Of a stretch of DNA of 10,424 nucleotides, positions 1 through 8,419 are shown in pieces; the stretch's first letter is position 1, and each line of letters starts with the position of its first letter. The notes under the pieces are model-generated. The model made no database searches, had not been told where the DNA came from, and was given only the letters and a program-made list of their open reading frames with translations. Position numbers and translations under genes: made by a program. The DNA comes from Monosporascus cannonballus (Eukaryota > Ascomycota > Sordariomycetes > Xylariales): positions 1-10,424 of the forward strand of contig QJNS01000568.1 in assembly GCA_004154925.1 (NCBI GenBank), given 5' to 3'.

Positions 1-87
<87 letters not shown>
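1..87. repeat. 87-bp uninterrupted poly-C homopolymer at the contig edge
   Basis: Every base from 1 to 87 is C, and ordinary mixed sequence starts abruptly at 88. The run sits at the window edge, inside what should be the fourth intron of the Kap121 gene, so it replaces or precedes the last exon or exons. A perfect 87-base homopolymer is unusual for a fungal intron. The simplest reading is an assembly or sequencing artefact: poly-G no-signal calls in two-colour chemistry, read here as the complement. A real poly-C tract that stopped the assembly is possible but less likely. Confidence 0.9.
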
Positions 88-89
<2 letters not shown>

Positions 90-104
90 CAGGTAGCCAC
101 GTAC
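1..104 (-). other. Intron 4 of the Kap121 gene, donor side only
   Basis: On the minus strand exon 4 ends after GCT ACA G at 105 and is followed by GTACGT at 104-99, a usable fungal donor. The coding frame before it ends in DEAVYAT plus one base, where family members continue with a glutamate. Only 17 bases of normal intron sequence precede the poly-C run, and no acceptor is visible. Confidence 0.6.
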
Positions 105-3100
105 CTGTAGCATACACTGCTTCATCGCCACGCGCATCGGGTATCTGTGTAGCCTGGAACAGATATGGTATTGATGTGGCCAAGAACTGGGACCAAGGAG
201 CTCCACCGCGATGAGCGGCAACGCCAATTCCATATCTGTAGGTGACCGTCAGCGACCACGCGAATGAAGGTAGGGTTTGCGGGAGTCTCCAATAGATGTA
301 CTAGTCTCCCGGCCTTGCCCGAGCGTCGTATCTCTAGAGCAAGGTAACAAATAAAATACAGAAGATCGACTTACGCAGCAGCTTGCCGAATAGCAGCAGA
401 TTGATCTTTACATCCTCCGAGGAGGGCAGTGCTGATGGCCTGCGCATAGCGGACGCTTTCCGCGCCGCAATACTCGAGGACATCATCCATGATGCAGAGC
501 CCCCACTGGCGTTGGGTAGGGTCCGTTGATGTGAGGAAGCTTTCGTATGTACCCATTAGGCGTTCCCACGGCTGGAGGAAGACCGGCCCGTGGTTCTTGA
601 AGATAGAGTGGAACGCTTTGTTCATGTCCGACAGCAGAGTCTGGTCATCTTCGATTGCAAGCATGAGTTCCTCGGCCTCGTCCTCGGCATCCTCGGCAGT
701 TGCACCCTCATTGTCCTCCTCGCGCTGAGCGACACGGTCCTTGTAATCTTCAATAGCCGAATGGACACCGTCGATGAACTTGTTCATGTGCTCCAGGGTC
801 AAGCAGTCCTTGCCAATTACCTCGACCGACTCGTAGAAACACTGATACATCTCCGCCAACGCGTCAATGGCCGGCTCAGCTGTCAGTACCTCTAACAACT
901 TGTCCACCGTCCCAGTCCACAGGCCGCGAAGCTCGTTTGAAGTGGGTCCATAGGCTTTCTTGTACGAGCTGAGGAGCTGGGGCACCAGTTTCGCCGAGAT
1001 GAAGCGGACAGGATCGTGGAAGAAGAATGCGAGGCCAGGCAAAGCAATCTTCTCCATGACATCTGCCACGTACGGAGCAAAGTTCTCCTCGAGTGTCTGG
1101 GCATAGACGACTAGAAGCTCGATCGCCATATGCTTATCGTCCATGGTGCTGGTCCTAATACCTATCATCTTGCCCTTTAGAGGTACTAATTCCCAACCAT
1201 CTTCTTGTTGGATCTGCTCGACCTCGTCATCGTTTTCCAAGAGCTGGATGTCAGCCTTGGCGCTCGCCAACTCGACTAGGGGCGGCATGACGTTTGGCAG
1301 GAAGCGCAAGAAATCGGCACCCATGACTCTGCACATGCGACCCCAGCAATGCATGAGGTACTGTGCCTGAGGATCATCGGAATCCGTGATGCTAGATTGA
1401 ATGTTTGCAAGCAGATCGACCAAGGTCATGGCGTCACCTCCGAGACGCTCCTTGCCCACCGCCAGGGCTATGAGGGTAGCGCACTCCATAGCTTTAGCCC
1501 GGAGTAGCCGGAATTCCTTGTCATTCTCGCGGCGAAGAACGTTAACGAGCAATGGCATTAGAGTGTCGTAATACTTCGAAAAGGCGGCTTCGGCAGCGTC
1601 GGCGATGGTAGCGATGGTAGAAAGTGCCTGTTCTTGTACGTATCGCTTATCGTTCTGGAGGAGTTGGAAGAGGTGGGATAGTAGGTCGTCGAGATACGGC
1701 TCAAGGATCTCTTTCTCTGCTTCCTCGCAGAAGTTTACCAGCGCAGCAGCCGCGTGAGCCTTTACACGACCCTCAGGGGAGTTGAGAACAGGGATGATGG
1801 CTCTGAGAACCGTGTCGTAGTGCTCCTTCTGCATAGTAGGCGCAAAGTCGGTGCTCATCTGGCCAAGAGCTTGACAACCGGCCCAGCGAACTCGAGGATG
1901 AGGATCTTTCAAGGCAGGGACAACAAGGTCCAAGACCTGGCTGAGCTCCTTGATCATAAGGTCACGGCAACCCTCAGAGATGGCCGAGATGGCCATGAGG
2001 GCGGCATGACGGTCCCTCCAGGCCATTGAAGTCATCATCCTAGGAAGCCAGTGGAAGGTCGGAGCAAGGATTGTCTCCCCGCCTAGTTTGTTCGCTAACC
2101 TGTCCATACATTGCTCGCCCGCTACATGGTTCAGATCGCTCTCCTCCTGATCAAAATCGTCCGAGGCGAGCCATTCGGCCGCATCATCGTCATCTTCGCC
2201 CAGGTCAGTCATCAAACTCAGGCACTGGGTGATCATATCATTGGTGTATGAGGGGTCCTTCCGACACATGGACGGAGCGTAATCGGCGAAAGTGGCCATC
2301 AGCTCGAGAGCATTCTGGCGGCAAATGTCGCTTAACTCCTTGTCTTGGATGACGCCTACGCTGAACATGACGAGGTTGTGGAATAATGGCTTAAACATCT
2401 TAGGAGATGCCTCAGCGAGCTCGATGAGGGCGAGGAGGGCCTTGCTGAGATCGTCGGAATCGTGCGAGTCCTTAATAGGAGGTAGGATGTTGAGGACGTC
2501 CGGAAGCAGGGAGAAGTACTTGGGCTGGCTCTTCTTGGAAATGCTTCGGAAGAAGGAAGCGAAAGCCTCCATAGCTGTGAGACGTACGGCGACGGATTCA
2601 TCCTTGAAACCCCTAGTGAAGGCCTCGAGCACGGCCCCCTCATGTTGCTTCTCTATGATCCCCGGGGTGGTCGCGAACACTCGATAGGCTGTCTCGCGCT
2701 TGCCTGCGTCGGGCGCCATGCTGAGGTTGAACAGCACAGCTAATATCTCGGGCCATTGTTGGCCTATCACTTGGTTAGAGAAGGATCGCGTACTAGCGTA
2801 AGAGGCAGGAGCAGAGCGCCGTCTTCGCGTAATTACACGGTACGGTGGCATAGCCCGCGGAGACGTGGGGGTCGTTGGGGCAATCCGTGGTTGTTGTGGT
2901 TACCCTGCCTTGGGGTTTCCGGTCGATAGGGTTATAGGGGCGGATGATGGTACATGGGCAAGGATATGTGGGATGGAAAAGAATAGACTGACTATTTTCA
3001 GAGTATTGCCTTGCCACGTCGGCGACAGCATCGCTTATTTTATTCCTGACGGTGCGGTCCGTCTCGTTGGCTAAGGTCTCAAGAAGCTTCTGCCTGATAA

Positions 3101-3484
3101 CGGATGCCGAATCGGCACCTAGGGAAATAAAAACCTCTGCGTTATCGCCCCTGTCGTTCTTGCGTGTCTTAGAGGCTATGCGGCGGAAGATTACAGCAGC
3201 GAAGGATCGAAGCTTCAACATAATGCGAAGGTTAGCATAGGGGTCAATTACATGGACGAGTACGGGCTGGGCGCAGCCACTTTCACAGACCCTCTACGTA
3301 CCGAAGCATCACTCGAATTGGATATGTGTTCAACCAAGCCCAGCAGCAGGAAGTCGGGTCGCGTATTGACCCAATTGTTCTGTAAGTACTCTTCGGCCTG
3401 GGTCCGTATCGCATTGTCGGGCGACTGAAGAGCTTGCAGAGTCTGTGTCAACTCATTGTAGGTATCTGTCCCGAGCATCGACAT
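105..3484 (-). CDS. KAP121: Importin beta-3 / karyopherin Kap121 (Pse1), 3'-truncated by the window
   Basis: RanGTP-regulated nuclear import receptor; in yeast the family carries ribosomal proteins and transcription factors through the nuclear pore. Exons on the minus strand are 3484-3302, 3212-2993, 2763-375 and 235-105; phases match at each junction (0, 1, 2). They give 974 residues plus one base. Family members have about 1,090-1,100, so roughly the last 120 residues are missing at the poly-C end. Visible signatures: an importin-type N-terminus (residues 1-60, NWVNTRPD), SFAAVIFRRIASKTRK at about 64-79, ATTPGIIEKQ at about 165-174, and HEAT-like helical repeats throughout. An acidic loop (about 324-344, GEDDDD) is followed by NHVAGEQ and LANKLGG, typical of Kap121; a second acidic stretch lies near 820-847. 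The start ATG at 3484 opens the conserved N-terminus. The ATG at 2851 lies in intron 2 and is not a start. Family assignment is strong; the exon 4 end at 105 is less certain. Confidence 0.93.
236..374 (-). other. Intron 3 of the Kap121 gene (139 bp)
   Basis: Donor GTAAGT at 374-369, branch-like GCTGAC shortly before the acceptor, and acceptor CAG at 238-236 on the minus strand. The intron is phase 2. Splicing joins IRQAA to AYGIGVAAHRGG, continuous with the family, whereas reading through gives an immediate TAA stop inside the donor. Confidence 0.9.
2764..2992 (-). other. Intron 2 of the Kap121 gene (229 bp)
   Basis: Donor GTCAGT at 2992-2987, CTAAC branch site about 12 bases before the acceptor, and acceptor ATAG ending at 2764. 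It is phase 1 and joins ARQYSEN to SQQWPEIL. It is the longest intron in the window. The frame of exon 2 stays open through most of it (to a stop at 2793-2795), and the frame of exon 3 is open back to an ATG at 2851, so both neighbouring ORFs look artificially extended. GTCAGT is a less common donor, so the exact border deserves transcript support. Confidence 0.82.
3213..3301 (-). other. Intron 1 of the Kap121 gene (89 bp)
   Basis: Donor GTACGT at 3301-3296, branch site GCTAACC, and acceptor GAAG ending at 3213. It is phase 0 and joins SNSSDAS to LRSFAAVIFRR. That matches the family pattern of a small-residue turn followed by R-S-F-A-A. Confidence 0.9.
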
Positions 3485-3543
3485 GTTGTCGGCGGCTGAG
3501 CTACCTAGTAGACCAGGCAGGGAGTTAGTTATAACTGTCTTTA

Positions 3544-3636
3544 TCAGGTCGGGTCAGACAGTTCTGGGCAGATGGTGATCGAAGATTGCCCGCTAGCCAC
3601 CCGGTATTTTGCGCCCGAATCGTCGGTTAGACTCAT
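3544..3636 (-). promoter_or_regulatory. Possible 30-codon uORF upstream of the Kap121 gene
   Basis: An ATG at 3636 on the minus strand opens 30 codons and stops at TGA 3546-3544, 59 bases before the Kap121 start codon. It is the only upstream ATG I found in the first 150 bases of the 5' flank. Whether it lies inside the mRNA is unknown because no transcription start is visible. Confidence 0.25.
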
Positions 3637-3665
3637 ATGAGGGCAGAGAGTGAGAAGATGTTGTG

Positions 3666-3686
3666 TACCTAGGTAGAGTATTTATA
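3666..3686 (-). promoter_or_regulatory. Candidate Kap121 promoter elements: TACCTAGGTA palindrome and TATA-like box
   Basis: A perfect 10-bp palindrome TACCTAGGTA at 3666-3675 is followed by TATTTATA at 3679-3686. They lie about 180-200 bp upstream of the Kap121 ATG. The same palindrome occurs upstream of LCB1 at 8482-8491. Function is inferred from position only. Confidence 0.25.
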
Positions 3687-4686
3687 CGCTCTTGTGTTCT
3701 TCTGAATTTTGTTCTCTCGGTAGTAGGTTAAGGAGGTTAACGATTAACGAACGATATTGGGGATCGTCGTCTCGAAGTCCGAAGTTGTTTGGCTGGTTTG
3801 CCCCGCGGGGTCTGCAATCTGCAACGCGGTGCTTCACCCCTTTCTCTATTATCCTAAGTACCCGGCACTAGACCAAGTCCGGGGTTGAAAAGAAGGTTTA
3901 GTTTATGGCGAAGGGCTACAGGCCAGGCGGAAGACACGTGTACGAGGGCTTGAGGACCACTTCCTTCGTAAGGCCGTGTTGTTGTGTGTGAGCTCGCTTG
4001 TGGTAAGGGAAAACGCCTGGTACGGGAGGAGTGGCTGTCGATTAATGTATCCGGTTGTTTTTTATTGTTGTTTCTTGCGCTCCCTTATCAGAAAAAAATG
4101 ATAGGGCGCGAAGATAGAGGAGAGTGCGGCGCCAGCGACTTTTTTACCCCTCCAAGTCCCAGGAAAATAAACCAATTCAGTGACGGGCTCTCAGGTGGCT
4201 CGTGCCTTGCTTGGGCTCTGGAAGTCCGAAGAGCACAAGGAGGGGCAGTTGCATATTTTATCTACGTAACACCCTGTATGTAAATACATATTACGTCAAC
4301 TGCTTGCTAAGGGCAGTCAAAATAACGATAATTATACTGCAAATTAAATAAACTGTAAGCGAAATAAAGTTAACAACTGATAGATGCTCAAGTCCTTATA
4401 GTCAGTATCTACATATTCGATAGGAGAAACGATGACGGAAGGTCGGTAAGTAACACTGTATCTAATTAGCGTTGATGCTTGTGTAGAAAGAGGGGAGCCT
4501 TGCCGGGACTTCGACTGTCACCAGTTAAAGCGTAGGGCCGGGACTCCATCCATATTATGAAGTCTGGAGTCTGTTACCGTATCGGTATGTAGCGCGAAGC
4601 AGCTGTGTGACATGATATTCCGAATGACTTGAATGAACGAACTCTCATCTATCAATGAGAGTGAGGGAGGACTGGAGATACACAAG

Positions 4687-4804
4687 GTAAGTAAATATTC
4701 CCGGAGATACTGAGGTAGGTAAGGTAACACCATCCTGTATGGATGGGGGAGTTCACTTACACCTGATTTATTTGTCTACTTACTTATCCCACTAACACCT
4801 TCAG
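4687..4804 (+). other. Putative 5'UTR intron of sds23 (118 bp)
   Basis: A strong donor CAAG/GTAAGTA at 4686/4687 is paired with CACTAACACCTTCAG ending at 4804, which combines a CTAAC branch site with an acceptor ten bases later. The features match the confirmed introns in this window. It ends 288 bases before the sds23 start codon, so it would be wholly in the leader. Other GGTA donors occur at about 4713 and 4722. Unlike the coding introns, no protein continuity supports it. Confidence 0.5.
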
Positions 4805-4857
4805 AACACAACGTCGCATCTCAACTCCGGAACCTCAGTTGTTGATAGGCGGGCCAT

Positions 4858-4967
4858 ATGATCCCCGGCTGCAATTCTAGGAACTCTCATCTCTGCCTTC
4901 AGATCGCGGCATGAGCGCTATTATTTGAAGAACCCTTTAGCTCATGTGGTCAATGAAGAGCCGATAA
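4858..4967 (+). promoter_or_regulatory. Cluster of three short uORFs in the sds23 leader
   Basis: After the putative leader intron, three small ORFs precede the sds23 ATG at 5093. They run 4858-4914 (18 codons), 4911-4928 (5 codons, overlapping the stop of the first as ATGA) and 4944-4967 (7 codons, with a second internal ATG at 4953). No further ATG occurs from 4968 to the main start. Such leaders usually lower or condition translation; that role here is inference. Confidence 0.4.
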
Positions 4968-5092
4968 GACTCCCAACGTATACGGTACAGGTGTACACAT
5001 ATCGTACATCTCTAAACCACCTTAATCTGGACCAACTCGCATCGCGATCCTCTCCGTCGACCATCCTCCCTCTTCCAGAAACCGGTACAGTC

Positions 5093-6695
5093 ATGGAACC
5101 AATCCCCATCAATCCCAGACAGAGCAGGGACTCCTTGAAGGAGACGAGCACCTCGCCCCCTCCGCAGAGAACGGGTTCATCTTCGAGCATCCATAAATCT
5201 GGCCATGCTATGAGCCATCGCCAAAGCTTCGCCGAGAATCTAAGAGGCTTGCCATCGTCTCCGAGGTCCCAGCGCCACCCCTCCCTCACTCAATCCGCCA
5301 TTCAGGATCTGCTAAATCACCCGCCTGCCCCGAGACCTCAAAACCCTCGCTTCGCCGGGAGAGACTGGAGAGACATCGCCATTGGAGAGCTTGTTACTGG
5401 TGAGGAGGTAACATGGGTCGAAATGGACACAAGCGTCGAGGAAGCCACCATGGTTAGTCTGCCCCATTGGAATCTGCATGCACTATGGGTTTCTATGTCA
5501 GAGTCGATGTTCTAATACCCCATCTGCTATTCAGGCCCTCGTCAGGAACGCTTCGAGCAATGTGATCCTGGTCCGAGAGAATGTCACGTCTACAAATCCC
5601 ATCACGACTTTCGATTACAATGATCTGAATGCTTACATTCTAGCCGTCGTGGGACTGGCGCATCCGCCCGAAGATCTGGTCGCTCTGTACAACGACCTGG
5701 CGAAGAAGGCGCAGTCGCGCACAAGCATTCCTCTGCGGGATATCCAACCCATATGCATGCGGGAATCGTTGATTACGCTGCAGGGCGACCAGCATCTTGC
5801 AAAAGCTGTCGAGGTATTCGGCAGTGGAATCCATCATGTTTGCGTCACCAATCACGCGAACGACGTCGTTGGTATTCTAAGTCAATTGAAACTTATTGAG
5901 TTCTTTTGGAACGAGGGTGTCAATTTTCCAGCCATCGATGACCTATATCCGAGGCTCATACGCGATCTCGGTATAGGCTCCCAGCAGATCATAGCTATCA
6001 AGTAAGTCTCTTCCACACGCAACCCCCGGACCGGGAATACGGCCTAACTATGTCATAGCTCAGATAGCCCGCTTGCGGAGGCTTTGAAATTGATGAACGA
6101 AGAAGGCTTGACGAGTGTAGCCGTTGTCGACAATGGCTTCAACGTAGTGGGCAACATCTCGACGAAAGATGTCAAGCTCCTAACAAATGCTACGAGCTTG
6201 CCATTGCTAGAATCCTCCTGTTTGCACTTCATCTCTGTTATCCTATCCGAACAAGGGGTCGAGAAGGGCAAGGACTCGTTCCCCGTTTTCCACGTGAATC
6301 CTTATTCGACGCTGGCACACACAGTGGCAAAGCTAGTCGCCACGCGTTCACACAGGATGTGGGTTGTTGAGTCGGCATCACCCTCTTCATCCGCCCCAGC
6401 GACCCCTCTCCTTGCTCCGACAGTTGTAGTGCCCAACCCTCCGCCGGCCACGCAGTCATCTCTCGCTGCGAACCAATTCGCCTCCCCCCCGTCGGCGTCC
6501 CTCCCGGGATCTCACTTGTCCGGCCGCCTCATCGGCGTTGTCACCCTGACGGATATCCTGAACCTATTTGCCAAAACCACGGGCCTGAACCCAACGGACC
6601 CGAGCGAACAGCGTGCGCGAAGACGGAGAAGTTCCAGCAGCTCGGTTCGGCCATCTATTGACTCTTCGCGCGCGAGCATAGACATCCGCCGCTAG
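5093..6695 (+). CDS. sds23: Sds23/Moc1-family four-CBS-domain protein, complete
   Basis: Fission yeast Sds23/Moc1 restrains PP2A-type phosphatases, supports anaphase-promoting complex function and responds to nutrients; CBS domains usually bind adenine nucleotides. Exons 5093-5452, 5535-6001 and 6059-6695 give 487 residues, within the family range. The N-terminus (1-85) is disordered and Ser/Pro-rich, with the conserved [11 protein letters not shown] at 42-52. [14 protein letters not shown] starts CBS1 near 88. CBS2 ends in [14 protein letters not shown] (231-244), CBS3 contains [13 protein letters not shown] (305-317), and CBS4 (about 353-447) ends in [17 protein letters not shown]4 is split by a Ser/Pro/Ala-rich insert at about 381-428, which I recall in other filamentous fungi too. 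The tail has RRRRSSSSS (463-471), a likely phosphorylation site. The start at 5093 is the first in-frame ATG. The frame is open a further 77 codons upstream, but without an ATG. Confidence 0.93.
5453..5534 (+). other. Intron 1 of sds23 (82 bp)
   Basis: Donor GTTAGT at 5453, TCTAATA branch-like site about 20 bases before the acceptor, and acceptor TTCAG ending at 5534. It is phase 0 and joins VEEATM to [10 protein letters not shown], continuous with the family. Read-through reaches a stop at 5513-5515. Confidence 0.9.
6002..6058 (+). other. Intron 2 of sds23 (57 bp)
   Basis: Donor GTAAGT at 6002, branch site CCTAACT, and acceptor CATAG ending at 6058. It is phase 2 and joins QQIIAI, a split Asn codon, and [10 protein letters not shown]. 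Retention would give a TAA stop at once. Confidence 0.94.
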
Positions 6696-6707
6696 CACAT
6701 TACCATA

Positions 6708-6713
6708 CATAAA
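6708..6713 (+). terminator. Possible polyadenylation element of sds23 (CATAAA)
   Basis: CATAAA lies 12 bases after the sds23 stop codon. Fungal 3' end signals are loose, so this short A-rich hexamer is only a candidate positioning element. No other distinctive 3' end signal is visible close by. Confidence 0.2.
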
Positions 6714-6801
6714 GGCATGGTTCACCACATGGGTCACGCATGGCGGTCGAGACGGAGGCTTCGAGGGCTAATTATATCATCTAGCTGAATTCTGGCATGA
6801 C

Positions 6802-6846
6802 AAAAGAAACAAAAGAAACAAAAGAAACAAAAGAAACAAAAGAAAC
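6802..6846 (+). repeat. Tandem repeat: five copies of AAAAGAAAC
   Basis: Five identical, contiguous 9-bp units run from 6802 to 6846, about 110 bp after the sds23 stop. Because nine is a multiple of three, one frame reads Lys-Glu-Thr over and over, but the surrounding ORF is only 71 codons and has no other protein-like character. It is best read as a minisatellite in the 3' flank. The identical copies suggest recent slippage expansion. Confidence 0.95.
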
Positions 6847-8419
6847 AATGCGGGAAGTACTTTTCGACGCCTCTCATTCGTCAGACACAGTATGGTCTCT
6901 TACAGGTTCACCAGTGTACCATATTGGTGATTCTCCACGGTTACGGTCATGGCGTATAATTACCCTGCTGATTCAAGTGGAATTCATTTGGGCAAATTTA
7001 ACTTCGCGCTGAGTGGATTCGGTTACGTCTCGTCTCGGCTGTTATACAGGAGTTTAAGGGTCTTAACAAGGAACTCTTGCTTACATGATGATACGTGGGT
7101 GAAGGCTAGGCGTGCCTATGTCGAGGTCCCCTCAGATTCCATGAGATGCATCGGTTTTAGATTAGTCCGTCGAGCAGGCCAATAGAATCTATCATCTTAT
7201 ACCCCATGATAATTTGTGGAAGTTTCACAGCACCTGGCATCTTCTAGATATTCCGCTATGGCCATGGTTGCTGCTACTAGAGTAACCCTGCTGGCCGATG
7301 AAGGCCCACCAGGCATCACTTACAAGAACTTCACGAACATCCTTTACTGTCGCATCGTCCAAAGGGAGCATATTTTCGTCGCCGGTGGCATCATTGGGCC
7401 AGTTCACGATGATCAGTGTAAGCGTAGACCCGACGTCACGGAATAATGTAAGGCCTCGAGGACACAATGGGAGCATAACTCTACTCTCATGTACGGTTTC
7501 CTTTCCTCGGTATTCAGCATGACAACTAGACTTCAGGGACAAAGACGACGGCGTATGTGCGCTACTAACAGATGCCAATCGGACGAAATATCTTGGCCAA
7601 GCTCGAGTGCCGTTCCTATTTATACTGGAGCCCTAGGAGCCTGCTTGGGGATTGATAACTTGAGGTCGGTTAACCGCATAGTTTGCCCGGATAGCCAATA
7701 TCTTCTATAGCTGTCATTGGTAGCGAAGCTTGGTTCTTCAAGAGGCCTGCTGTCCGTCTTAGACATCTGCTAGAATACCTAGCGTCTGACGTTGCCCCAA
7801 AAGATCTTGAGGAAACTATTCACCGTGGCCCCCTTGGTGGAGGAGATAACGTCCACAAGAGGCTGACTCAAACGCGAGAGGAGCTGTGGTACATCATATT
7901 TCGGATCTCGTTCCCGAGTAGGCCTTGTTGTCTGCTCTCCTTGCGTATGTGATTTACTTCGACACAGTTCGCTGATTTTGGAGGCTTCTCCCTTGGGAGC
8001 AGAGTAATCCTGATCCAGGGTAGTGTGCAATCACTATTTTTGCAAAGATTTCGTCGTGGATAGGATAATAGGTACCAAAGCGATAGAAACAAACCGTGGC
8101 AAAAGAATAGACATGACGAATTTAAAATCAAGCCTGGTTTGGACGCGCATTCGATTCGGCAAGCCGGGAATGTCTATGATCGTAGAGTTCTGTTTGTCCA
8201 GTCGCATAGATGAAGAAGGCAAGACCTGAATGAACAGCACCTAGTCGACCTGATGCCAGAAGGGGGGGGCCGTTGAGGAAAAGACTCAAGAGGGTACCGC
8301 CGGTTGGACACAGGTGCTGAGCAGCTGACAGACTTTACCTTCGAACCATCATCGACTCGGTTGGTTACGAGATATTTTGGAGGGTGCCTCTTGGCTTAGC
8401 CCTAAGCTAGCACAATGCA

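Larger units (their letters stand above)
3485..4857. other. Divergent intergenic region between the Kap121 and sds23 genes
   Basis: About 1.4 kb with no convincing protein-coding gene. Both flanking genes are transcribed away from it, so it must hold both promoters. The part at about 4255-4480 is clearly AT-rich, unlike the roughly balanced flanks, and carries several AATAA-type strings. ORFs here, such as a 99-codon one at 3984-4283 on the plus strand, have no recognisable domain and look like chance. No tRNA-like B box or terminal repeat was seen. Confidence 0.6.

Noticed and set aside
371..2851. An 826-residue single-exon protein on the minus strand starting at 2851
   Set aside because: Its first 30 residues come from intron 2 and its TAA stop is part of the GTAAGT donor of intron 3. 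The conserved Kap121 sequence continues in exons on both sides.
3984..4283. 99-codon ORF on the plus strand between Kap121 and sds23
   Set aside because: No recognisable domain, no plausible splice extension, and it runs into an AT-rich non-coding stretch. Its length is within chance expectation.
4925..5515. A separate 196-residue ORF starting at TTG 4925
   Set aside because: TTG is not a normal nuclear start codon. The ORF is the sds23 leader plus exon 1 plus read-through of intron 1.
6797..7012. 71-codon ORF with a Lys-Glu-Thr repeat
   Set aside because: The repeat is explained by the 9-bp minisatellite. The remaining 55 codons have no protein-like features.
7779..8240. Overlapping 60-90 codon ORFs on both strands
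   Set aside because: They overlap each other in several frames, have mixed composition and no conserved motif; none has support over the others.
8266..8273. G8 homopolymer in the spacer, considered as a second sequencing artefact
   Set aside because: Eight bases is ordinary, and the flanking sequence is continuous and unremarkable.
8320..8350. GGTTCGAA on the minus strand, resembling a tRNA B box
   Set aside because: The flanking bases do not form a T stem, and no A box or acceptor stem could be found at the expected distance.
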